A DNA stretch of 64,000 bases. Source: Bacillota bacterium (GTDB lineage: Bacteria > Bacillota > Clostridia > Christensenellales > Aristaeellaceae). Position numbers and translations under genes: made by a program. Where the stretch lies: contig JAEZQK010000125.1 in assembly GCA_023413135.1 (NCBI GenBank), positions 1-64,000 of the forward strand. Direction: 5' to 3'. Within the stretch, counting starts at the first letter, position 1, and every line of letters begins with the position of its first letter. Shown here piece after piece: positions 39,951 to 47,175 of this stretch. A model generated the notes under the pieces. That model saw only the letters and a list, made by a program, of their open reading frames with translations, searched no databases and was not told the DNA's origin.

Positions 39951-40880
39951 ATGAAGCGTATTATTCTCTTTGCCCTGGTGATCTTAGCTACCCTTGGCCT
40001 TTTCTCCGCATCGGCAGCTGCTGAAGTCCTGTTGACTTACTCAGATGACGATTCAGTCCTAACGCTGGTCGATTACGAGGTATACAGGCATAACAATATG
40101 AACTATTTGATCCTCTATGCGGATTTTACGTGCGAGGGCAGCGACCCCAGAAGCTTCAATCGCACCTTTTCTTTCGTAGTTTTCCAGAACGATGTCGAGT
40201 GCGAAGACGGGTATTTGAATGTGCCTGATCTTGGTGATTCAAATGCCAGTAAAAAGGTGAAAAATGGAGCAACTATCAGGGTATACGATGTAAAGAAGCT
40301 GAATGACATCGTTTCTGACGTAGAAATCGGCATTGGACCGTTGATATCATTCTCGAATAAGGATAGCGTTAGCGCTACCTTCCCGCTACGGCGGAAAGTA
40401 TATCAAGATGAAATAACCGGGATACTCCTTGGCGCGTCTATGAACGATGTTTGGGGGCACTTGCTTAAAGCACTTGATTTTTCTACTTATCAGATTGTTC
40501 AAAAAGATTCGTTGACAGGTGCTATATTCCATGATGCCGAAGTGCTTGGTTTCCAGTGTGATTTGCTTTATTTCGAGAGTGATATGCTCTCAAGGCTTGG
40601 GCCAAAGTCAGGTGTTGTATATTTGTTTAAGCCGGATGACGAAAGTACCGCAGACGATATATATAGTTCCATATTGGAAAAGGCCACTGAGATATTGGGG
40701 ATGCCAACAGATAACTATCAAAGCGAGACATGGATTCAGAGTATTTGGGATTTTGAATCGGGTGTTGTTACTATAATTAATACTGATGAAATCTGGAATG
40801 ATTTGGCCTCATATTCTCCCTTCTTAAAGTTTTTAGATACATCTGTTGGCGACGTTATAATGATTCAAACGCTTCGATGA
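39951..40880 (+). CDS. Secreted protein, lysogenic-conversion candidate
   Basis: The 309-residue protein has a clear signal peptide (MKRIILFALVILATLGLFSASAAA, cut near residue 24). The first folded part (TLVDYEVYRHNNMNYLILYADFTC) is a beta sandwich resembling DUF5067-type extracellular domains. The C-terminal half is not recognised. It lies in the rightward lysogen-expressed block and is not needed for phage assembly. It may alter the lysogen's surface. Confidence 0.65.
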   Translation: MKRIILFALVILATLGLFSASAAAEVLLTYSDDDSVLTLVDYEVYRHNNMNYLILYADFTCEGSDPRSFNRTFSFVVFQNDVECEDGYLNVPDLGDSNASKKVKNGATIRVYDVKKLNDIVSDVEIGIGPLISFSNKDSVSATFPLRRKVYQDEITGILLGASMNDVWGHLLKALDFSTYQIVQKDSLTGAIFHDAEVLGFQCDLLYFESDMLSRLGPKSGVVYLFKPDDESTADDIYSSILEKATEILGMPTDNYQSETWIQSIWDFESGVVTIINTDEIWNDLASYSPFLKFLDTSVGDVIMIQTLR

Positions 40881-40896
40881 AATGAGGTGAATTGCT

Positions 40897-41316
40897 ATGG
40901 CATGCAAAAGCTGTGGAGCGCGAACCAGGCAAAATCAACGGTTTTGCGAGTATTGTGGCGCAGAACTTGAAACAATATCCGCACCGATACGGGCTCAGCA
41001 CGCAACATCTACGCCGGTTCGGGTCCAGCACGTTTATCATCCACCGCAGCCGATTGTTGTAAATGTTATTAATACAAATAATAATAGGGTCAACCAAAGG
41101 GAAGTGGATGACTACCCATATAAGAGTAAATGGACTGCTTTCTTCCTTTGCGTTTTCTTAGGATATTTTGGTGTGCATAGGTTTTATGTTGGCAAAGTAT
41201 TCACAGGCCTGATTTACCTCTTTACGGGCGGCTTCTTTATTGTTGGATGGGTATTCGATGCCCTATTAATACTTATCGGCTCGTTCAGAGATAAGTATGG
41301 ACATAGGTTATATTAA
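40897..41316 (+). CDS. Zinc-ribbon plus TM2-domain membrane protein
   Basis: The 139-residue protein has an N-terminal zinc ribbon (CKSCGARTRQNQRFCEYCG), a linker rich in Pro/Asn/Val, and a C-terminal TM2 domain with two membrane helices (WTAFFLCVFLGYFGVHRFYVGK and LIYLFTGGFFIVGWVFDALLIL). It lies in the lysogeny block. Its role is not known. Superinfection exclusion is possible. Confidence 0.8.
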   Translation: MACKSCGARTRQNQRFCEYCGAELETISAPIRAQHATSTPVRVQHVYHPPQPIVVNVINTNNNRVNQREVDDYPYKSKWTAFFLCVFLGYFGVHRFYVGKVFTGLIYLFTGGFFIVGWVFDALLILIGSFRDKYGHRLY

Positions 41317-41363
41317 CTGCTACTTCCAAATCAATGTGATAATAAATCGCTACCGAGGTAATT

Positions 41364-41831
41364 ATGACGCAATACGAATACCTAGAAGACCTTGCTCAAC
41401 AGCATGGTATAGTTCTCGACTACTCTCTGATCCAAAAGAATGACCTTTTAGGCGGCCTATATGTCGATTATGGCATCAGCCTACCGAAAGTCATCATGAT
41501 CAACCGCCACATTGCCCACTGTGACCAGCTGGCCGTTCTGGCTGAAGAACTCGGTCATCACTTTGCCAGCTATGGCAACATTATCGCACAGCAGGACGTA
41601 ACCCAGCGCAAGCAAGAGGCCTTCGGCCGGGCTTGGGCATATGAGCACCTGGTGCCCCCGGGAGAGGTCTTCACCGCCTGTATGAGTGGCGAGGGATCGC
41701 CATGGGAGTTATCGGAAAAGCTCGACCTTCCGGAACGCTTCATTCTTGAGGCTTTGGAGTACTATGCACATAAGTTCGGAGGAATCGACCTCCAGAATGT
41801 GCGAATCCATGCGTGCAGGCTGCCGGCTTGA
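41364..41831 (+). CDS. ImmA/IrrE-like metallopeptidase
   Basis: The 155-residue protein is of the ImmA/IrrE type. It carries VLAEELGHHF, where the usual HExxH is E-E-L-G-H-H, as often in phage members, and a later segment around AFGRAWAYEHLVP. ImmA proteases cleave phage repressors on DNA damage or cell signals. The repressor here lacks a LexA-type domain, so cleavage by this protein is a reasonable induction route. It follows the TM2 gene by 47 bases. Confidence 0.78.
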   Translation: MTQYEYLEDLAQQHGIVLDYSLIQKNDLLGGLYVDYGISLPKVIMINRHIAHCDQLAVLAEELGHHFASYGNIIAQQDVTQRKQEAFGRAWAYEHLVPPGEVFTACMSGEGSPWELSEKLDLPERFILEALEYYAHKFGGIDLQNVRIHACRLPA

Positions 41832-41878
41832 AACATAATCGCTTAGCAAATACTGAAATACATGAGGAAGGAACGAGT

Positions 41879-42781
41879 ATGGAACGAAGGATTTCGAAAG
41901 TAACCGACTATGCAGGCTTCGATTATGTCATGTATGTTGATGCATCCGGGGATGATGGAGTCAAGTTTTCAAACCCAGGGACATCAAAACTGTACGTTGT
42001 TGCATGCTTTTCATGTTGTGTTGATGCTGTTGAAAAAAACTGTGACACCCTTCTGAAAATTAAAAAAATGCTCCACTGCAATCCAAATGATGAGATTAAG
42101 TCCTCCACGGTTTGCAAGCATGCGGATTTCCCGAAAGTATTGGAACTATTGTGTGGTTTGGATGGATACATCAACAGTTATGTCGTATTCAAAGAGCAGT
42201 TAAGCAGTTATAGAGAAGGCATTCAAGACTTGATATATTGGCCGTGTAGAGAAAATGGAAAGAATTTTACTGGATTTTGTCATGCATACAGCCTACATAC
42301 GATTCCTGATTTATTACCAGAAAAACGATTTTTGTCAATAATAGACAATATGAAGATTTCGGAGATGAAAACCACTGATGAAATGAAAGATAACATCGCA
42401 TACAATAACAACATTGTTACAAAGTACGTTGATTCGCGTTCTTCCGGCCATATGCTTCTTCAAATTGCTGACATTCTCGCCGGAATAATAAGGTATGCAT
42501 TTGAAGAGTACGTGATATTGAAAGGCTATACGATGACGCGATGCGGTACCTGTAACAAAAAAATTATGTTATGCCGGGGGAAGTATTGGACATTGGCCAC
42601 CCCGAAGATGAGGAACATAAATGCCCTTTGGCCGCATTTTTTCCATGAACCGCAATATGAGTATATCAGTTTAGCTTCCGGAATACATCTGTATCCCCCT
42701 GCGTATAAGCTATTTAGATTTCTAAACTGTATCATAATTTCTCAACAAAAAAAGACTCGGCCCCTTTCCTCCCAGGTGTGA
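41879..42781 (+). CDS. DUF3800-family protein
   Basis: The 300-residue protein starts at ATG 41879 after GAGGAAGGA. Near the start it has YVMYVDASGDDG, and later KYVDSRSSGHMLLQIADILAGIIRYA. Both are the conserved acidic segments of the DUF3800 RNase-H-like family. A CGTCNKKIMLC knuckle lies in the C-terminal half. DUF3800 proteins are common in mobile elements and near defence genes, but no reaction is established. Confidence 0.8.
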   Translation: MERRISKVTDYAGFDYVMYVDASGDDGVKFSNPGTSKLYVVACFSCCVDAVEKNCDTLLKIKKMLHCNPNDEIKSSTVCKHADFPKVLELLCGLDGYINSYVVFKEQLSSYREGIQDLIYWPCRENGKNFTGFCHAYSLHTIPDLLPEKRFLSIIDNMKISEMKTTDEMKDNIAYNNNIVTKYVDSRSSGHMLLQIADILAGIIRYAFEEYVILKGYTMTRCGTCNKKIMLCRGKYWTLATPKMRNINALWPHFFHEPQYEYISLASGIHLYPPAYKLFRFLNCIIISQQKKTRPLSSQV

Positions 42782-43009
42782 GCTTTCGCTCTTTTGCACC
42801 CTGCCGGATCTCTTGCTTTCGCAGGAGGTTGTTCGACTGGCCTAGTCGCTATCTATATTATACAGAATTATGCAGATAATGCAAGCTTCTGATGAAATAT
42901 TTTACGTACGATGGCGAGACGGTACGTTCCTTTGGATATTGCAACATGTGTCGGCTACCAGCTTAATGGAAATACACCGAACATACATTCGGAAATTTGA
43001 GGTGAAGCC
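42782..43009. other. Intergenic region without gene
   Basis: This 228-base gap holds a short stem CCTGC...GCAGG, a CGACT/AGTCG repeat, and an AT-rich area (TATATTATAC) that may contain a promoter for the next gene. I see no protein or RNA gene. Confidence 0.5.
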
Positions 43010-43486
43010 ATGAACATTGATGACTTTGTCTATTGGTCAGAGAACCTTCCCGAGCTGGAGAATAGCGCAGATATGAAAAAAGCCATCGGCACTTCGTTGA
43101 TCGCAATAGCTGCCTTGAAAGATCCGGATACCACAATACAGATGGTGTGCAAAAAGATTATTGAGACATTCAAAGAAAACATACTTCCATCAGCCGACTT
43201 TATTAAGCACCCGGCAAATCGTACTTCGGCCTTTGCATCAGACGCTGAATGGTTGGCGGTCTTCATGAAGTATATGCTGCAAAAGTCGGACTATATCATT
43301 GACATCAATCACGAATCTGAGAAGGGCAAAGCAAAGTTTATGCGCATCGTTGATGCCGATGACCCTGGCGTCTGCCGGGGATGCGATGAGCACAAGAATA
43401 AGCTGATCAGCCTGGCCGATGCCAGTTATGAGGATATCCCGCCATTCCACTTCGGCTGCCGATGCAGCATGCTTTTCGTGAAATAG
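43010..43486 (+). CDS. Small protein with MuF-like Cys/His signature
   Basis: The 158-residue protein has a helical N-terminal half and ends with VCRGCDEHKNKLIS followed by IPPFHFGCRCSMLFVK. That ending closely resembles the conserved C-terminal signature of MuF/gp7 head proteins (CxxC, then H-x-GCRC). It is far smaller than a MuF protein and lies nine bases before the integrase in the lysogeny block, not among head genes. It starts at ATG 43010 after GAGGTG and ends in TAG. Function unknown. It may be a decoy or an effector derived from MuF. Confidence 0.65.
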   Translation: MNIDDFVYWSENLPELENSADMKKAIGTSLIAIAALKDPDTTIQMVCKKIIETFKENILPSADFIKHPANRTSAFASDAEWLAVFMKYMLQKSDYIIDINHESEKGKAKFMRIVDADDPGVCRGCDEHKNKLISLADASYEDIPPFHFGCRCSMLFVK

Positions 43487-43495
43487 GAGGTCGCT

Positions 43496-44941
43496 ATGAA
43501 CGGTAAGATTGTAGCTTTCCCGGTGAAGAACCAGGACGGGGAACCAAAAAAGAAAAGGAAGCGAGGCCAGCGGAAGGATGGCCGCATACAGCGCTCCTGG
43601 CAATATATACGGCTCGATAATGGTGAAAGAGACCGCGAATACTTTTATGGCCATACGGGTGCTGAGGCAGACCGGAAGAAGGAAGAGTTCAAGAAGGCAT
43701 ACTACGAACAAAAAGAAGAAATAGAACAGAAGAAAAAGGAGCTGGAAAGGCTCGGGCCTATGGCGGAATACATAGGCATTACGGTGGAAGACTGGATACC
43801 AATCTGGCGTATGAAATATAAGCCTAAGCAGGGTATTAGCAGCCGGAAAAGTTATGATTCTTACATTGCCCGTATTTGCCGCCATATCGGGCATATGAAG
43901 ATAGAAGACGTCAGGGAGATGCATATCATCGGCATCTATAACGATTTGGACGGATACTCCGAATCAATGATATCAAAGATCACATTTATCCTCAACAACT
44001 TCTTCGGTAGAGCAAAGAGGAACAAGATAATCAAGGAAAACCCAATGGAAGACTTTGATTGGAATGAAGTAACCGAAGGAACAGCCGGAAGCCATAGAGC
44101 GCTCGACAAGTGGGAACAAGAACTCATTTTCAAGCTGGTGGATTACCATAGGGCATTGACCTGGGGTGCCGCTATGGCATTGTCCGGAATGCGACCAGGC
44201 GAGCTTGCAGCATTTGATTGCAAAAACGCGTTGATGGCAGAAAGAAAGATCGTTATCAATGATTCTGTTGCGTATGAATCGAATCAGCCTATCAAGCAGG
44301 AAAAGACAAAGACCGAAGCCGGCATGCGTATCGTTCCCATGTGCGATATGCTCTACAGAATCCTGCTCCCATTGGTAGAAGGCAAAAAGCCGGATGACCC
44401 TGTTTTTACGCAGGCCAATGGCAAGCGTATCACAAAATCAGGGTTTGACGCTAATAATGAAACCATGAATAACATTCTAAACCGGGTTGCCAACGGGAAA
44501 GACCCTAAGGCTACTCCTCTAGTTAAGAATTTCGAACCAAGACCACTCCCGGAAAATGCGGATAAATATGAAAGGAAGTATTATAAAGCGAGGATGAAAA
44601 GATATCATGCCAGACTCGCGCGGTTGGAAGCAGAAAAGACGAACCAAGTCAACATCAATATTCGGTGGCATGATTTCCGGCATACCTTTGCTACGGCGCT
44701 CTATGATGCAGGTATTATGGCAAAGGACATTAAGCTGGCTCAATACCTTTTAGGCCATAAAGATGTAAGGACAACAATGGCAATATATGTCCACCTGACT
44801 GAGGATCGGAAGAAAAAAGGCGCTGCAGATATGGTTGATTTTTTAGATGGATGGATCCGAGATATGGGGATCAATCTTCTCGAATGGTGTCAAAATGGTG
44901 TACAGCCATCTCTCGACACAAATATCCTCTATAAATCATAA
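43496..44941 (+). CDS. int: Tyrosine integrase
   Basis: The 481-residue protein is a tyrosine recombinase. Catalytic residues seen are R233 (SGMRPGELA), H392 and R395 (HDFRHTF), H421 (LLGHKD) and the nucleophile Y431 (AIYVHL). The N-terminus is an arm-type DNA-binding domain (GRIQRSWQYIRLDNG) after a basic leader, followed by a SAM-like core-binding domain (GISSRKSYDSYIARICRHIG). It is longer than typical phage integrases because of an insert between about residues 290 and 375. It integrates the phage at the adjacent tRNA-Arg. Confidence 0.95.
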   Translation: MNGKIVAFPVKNQDGEPKKKRKRGQRKDGRIQRSWQYIRLDNGERDREYFYGHTGAEADRKKEEFKKAYYEQKEEIEQKKKELERLGPMAEYIGITVEDWIPIWRMKYKPKQGISSRKSYDSYIARICRHIGHMKIEDVREMHIIGIYNDLDGYSESMISKITFILNNFFGRAKRNKIIKENPMEDFDWNEVTEGTAGSHRALDKWEQELIFKLVDYHRALTWGAAMALSGMRPGELAAFDCKNALMAERKIVINDSVAYESNQPIKQEKTKTEAGMRIVPMCDMLYRILLPLVEGKKPDDPVFTQANGKRITKSGFDANNETMNNILNRVANGKDPKATPLVKNFEPRPLPENADKYERKYYKARMKRYHARLARLEAEKTNQVNINIRWHDFRHTFATALYDAGIMAKDIKLAQYLLGHKDVRTTMAIYVHLTEDRKKKGAADMVDFLDGWIRDMGINLLEWCQNGVQPSLDTNILYKS

Positions 44942-44948
44942 TAACTAA

Positions 44949-44982
44949 AAACCCTGTAATCATTGAGATTACAGGGTTTTTC
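44949..44982. terminator. Bidirectional terminator between int and tRNA-Arg
   Basis: ACCCTGTAATC-ATTGA-GATTACAGGGT (44951-44977) is a perfect 11-bp hairpin with A/T runs on both sides. It can end the integrase mRNA on the plus strand and the tRNA transcript on the minus strand. Confidence 0.88.
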
Positions 44983-44983
44983 A

Positions 44984-45060
44984 TGGTGAGCCTGGCGGGA
45001 TTCGAACCCACGACCTTTTGATTCGTAGTCAAACACTCTATCCAGCTGAGCTACAGGCCC
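44984..45060 (-). tRNA. tRNA-Arg (anticodon ACG), prophage attachment site
   Basis: The minus strand reads GGGCCTGTAGCTCAGCTGG at the 5' end, an anticodon loop CTACGAA with anticodon ACG, a T arm GGTTCGAATCC, and an acceptor end CAGGCTC-A. The 3' CCA is encoded in the DNA (44984-44986). The 3' half faces the integrase and was probably supplied by the phage attP, so the crossover lies within it. The matching second attachment site should be left of this window. Confidence 0.93.
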
Positions 45061-45086
45061 GAGGCTGTCTTTGGGACAGCTTTTGT

Positions 45087-45115
45087 ATTATATCAAAGAT
45101 GCTTTGAAAAAGCAA
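45087..45115 (-). promoter_or_regulatory. tRNA-Arg promoter
   Basis: The minus strand has TTGCTT (45110-45115), a 17-base spacer and TATAAT (45087-45092), followed by a short inverted repeat GCTGTC/GACAGC before the tRNA. It lies on the host side of the attachment site. Confidence 0.78.
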
Positions 45116-45125
45116 CAGGGAGAAT

Positions 45126-45177
45126 ACAATTTTGCGAGAAAAAACAGAATACAATTTTGCGAAGTACAATTTTGCGA
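45126..45177. repeat. Three copies of ACAATTTTGCGA
   Basis: Identical 12-base repeats lie at 45126-45137, 45151-45162 and 45166-45177, just upstream of the tRNA promoter. They could be an activator site or a leftover of short duplications. Confidence 0.6.
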
Positions 45178-45207
45178 GAAAAAATGAACCAAAAATATAC
45201 TTTGGCA

Positions 45208-46455
45208 CTATGCACCCTGTTCCTCAGTCTTCACCGCAATGGCGGATGCCGGCCCCGACGTCTTCATGCCAAAGGAGGGCAGGAGCATCAGTGCCGCCAC
45301 AACCGCCCCAATCACCCACGTGCCCGAAATGGAGAGCGCATCCACCAGCGCCCCGCTGATAGCGGAGGCTGTCATGAACCCCGCCTGAAGCAGCAGGGAT
45401 TGCATGGACAGGAAGGAAGCGCGCTGACTGTCGGGCACCTCCTGATGGAAGATGGAGCCTTCAGCCACGTTGGACGCGCCAAACATGAAGTATGCAGCGC
45501 AGTAGGACAGCGCAAAAACGGCGGGATGCCCTGCCAAGGCAGCGACGACCAATAGCAGCAACATGACCGCCCGAGCCGTCAAAAAGAGAAATTTGGGGCT
45601 GACACGCCGGATCTTGAGCGCTTTTTCCGAAAGCAGGCTTCCAATGGCGACGGCGGCAAAGTATGAAAGTGACAGCACGCCTAAAAAGACAGTTTGATCC
45701 TGTCCCCCACCCAGCAGATAAAGCATGCGCGGCTGCCAGTATACCTCCAGAAAAGCCAGAACAAAGCCCACGCCCACCACCGCTGTGAGAAGGCTTTTCA
45801 GATTCCTGCTCCCGCGAAATAGCGCTGCCCCCTCCTGAAGCTGCCGCTTTAAGGAGACGGACTGCTCCCGTATATCCTTCACATCTTCCGGGATCAGTGC
45901 GGCGGTAAGATAGGCGGCTGCCAGGGACAGCACGGCCCGCAGAAGCAGCGGCAGGTCATAGGGCCCGAACAATGGAATCAACGAGGCGCCGGCAGCCGGC
46001 AGTACGCCGCCTATAAGCGCTCCAAGCCCAAGCCCGACGGATTCGCAGACAGAGAGCATCTTCATGCCTTTGTGGAGGTTCTCCGGCCCGAATGATTGCC
46101 GGTAGCGGCTGATGAACAACGCCTCCATCGTACCGGAGGACAGCGCCCGGCCAACACCATACAGCGCCAGGCCGCCGATGGTACACACTGGGCCAAAGCC
46201 CGGCAAAATGACCAGGAAGGCGGCCGCCGTCACCACCATGGACAGTATGAATACCCGTTTCTTCCCCAGCATGTCGGCGGCAATGCCGGATGGCACCTCC
46301 AGCAGCACCGCCACCGCGGAAAAGGCGGCCAGCCCCAGGCCGATGGTGGAAATCGTAAGCCCCTTGGTGAGAAACGCCAGGCTCAATATGGAAGCAAGCA
46401 GGCCATTACAAAAGTTGCACAAAGTCAATATCAGCGCATAGCGTCTCGTTTTCAT
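45208..46455 (-). CDS. MFS transporter, exporter-like
   Basis: The 415-residue protein has about 12 hydrophobic segments and MFS patterns. Examples are LEVPSGIAADMLGKKRVFILS (the loop 2-3 motif with GxxxDxxGKK) and GVGRALSSGTMEALFISRY. It should use the proton gradient to export small molecules, perhaps drugs. ATG 46455 follows GGGGGAGG. It lies four bases after the ArsR-like gene, so both form one operon. Confidence 0.82.
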   Translation of the reverse strand: MKTRRYALILTLCNFCNGLLASILSLAFLTKGLTISTIGLGLAAFSAVAVLLEVPSGIAADMLGKKRVFILSMVVTAAAFLVILPGFGPVCTIGGLALYGVGRALSSGTMEALFISRYRQSFGPENLHKGMKMLSVCESVGLGLGALIGGVLPAAGASLIPLFGPYDLPLLLRAVLSLAAAYLTAALIPEDVKDIREQSVSLKRQLQEGAALFRGSRNLKSLLTAVVGVGFVLAFLEVYWQPRMLYLLGGGQDQTVFLGVLSLSYFAAVAIGSLLSEKALKIRRVSPKFLFLTARAVMLLLLVVAALAGHPAVFALSYCAAYFMFGASNVAEGSIFHQEVPDSQRASFLSMQSLLLQAGFMTASAISGALVDALSISGTWVIGAVVAALMLLPSFGMKTSGPASAIAVKTEEQGA

Positions 46456-46459
46456 GGCA

Positions 46460-47026
46460 TCAGTCCTCCCCCGCAAGGTCCATGCGGTATGCCAGCAGCG
46501 CTACCTCCCAAGGCTTCGTATCCGGCCCGGCCACCGTATGGCTGTCGAGAAAGCCGGTCACCAACTGATAAAAGTCATCGGCTTCCTTGGGCGTCAGGTG
46601 CACGATGCCGGTCACAATGTCATTGAGCTTATGGATGTTTTCCGATTCCGGCTTTTCCCGGTTCCTTTCCACCGTCCGCATAAAGCCGTTCAAGGCAGTT
46701 ATCAGGCCGGCCTTCACCGTCTCGTCCCGCATGGGGGCCAGCGTATCCTTGTATTGCTGGCCGATGCTGACGGTAACCTGCGCAAGACGCAGATATCGGG
46801 CCTGAATGCCGTGGACCGTTTCCGTATGGTCCGGCTCTACAAGGCCGATGGACATCAGTTGCTTCAAATGATGCTGGGCCGCAGAGGGCGTGATCTCCAG
46901 CCTGTCGGCAATCTCCTTGGCCGTTACGGGACGGCCCAGAAGCTGCATCTCACGCAGGATTTTCTGGCGCAGGGGAAGCGAATAAATGCGAAGTTCCTTC
47001 TCACTCTTGAGGGTAATCATCTTCAT
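46460..47026 (-). CDS. ArsR-like winged-helix regulator
   Basis: The 188-residue protein has an N-terminal winged helix (RQKILREMQLLGRPVTAKEIADRLEITPSAAQHHLKQLMSIG region) of the ArsR/HTH_20 type, and a C-terminal helical part of about 100 residues that may sense a ligand. It precedes the exporter gene and probably controls it. The gene's upstream region carries inverted repeats of the ATAACGTT type. Confidence 0.82.
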   Translation of the reverse strand: MKMITLKSEKELRIYSLPLRQKILREMQLLGRPVTAKEIADRLEITPSAAQHHLKQLMSIGLVEPDHTETVHGIQARYLRLAQVTVSIGQQYKDTLAPMRDETVKAGLITALNGFMRTVERNREKPESENIHKLNDIVTGIVHLTPKEADDFYQLVTGFLDSHTVAGPDTKPWEVALLAYRMDLAGED

Positions 47027-47029
47027 CGT

Positions 47030-47085
47030 GCCATCTCCAGGAACGTTATAATTTCTGTTACGTTATATTCTATATTATGTTCCAT
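47030..47085 (-). promoter_or_regulatory. Promoter/operator region of the regulator-exporter operon
   Basis: The stretch upstream of the ArsR-like gene holds GGAACATAATATAG... and ...TTATAACGTTCC arms with inner ATATAACGT/TTATAACGT repeats. This suggests an autoregulatory operator, but the exact -35 and -10 are unclear. Confidence 0.4.
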
Positions 47086-47122
47086 GCTTTGTCAAGGTTC
47101 AAAGGGAACAAGATTTGCATAC

Positions 47123-47156
47123 AAAAAACCCACCCAGCTTGATATTGCCGGGCGGG
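47123..47156 (-). terminator. Intrinsic terminator after the SpoIID-like gene
   Basis: The minus strand has CCCGCCCGGC-AATATCAA-GCTGGGTGGG (10 bp with G-T pairs) followed by TTTTTT, ending the SpoIID-like transcript. Confidence 0.82.
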
Positions 47157-47175
47157 CGTTCCATCGACTATTCTC

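Noticed and set aside
45126..45177. CRISPR-like array.
   Set aside because: Only three 12-base copies with unequal 13- and 3-base gaps, and no cas genes.
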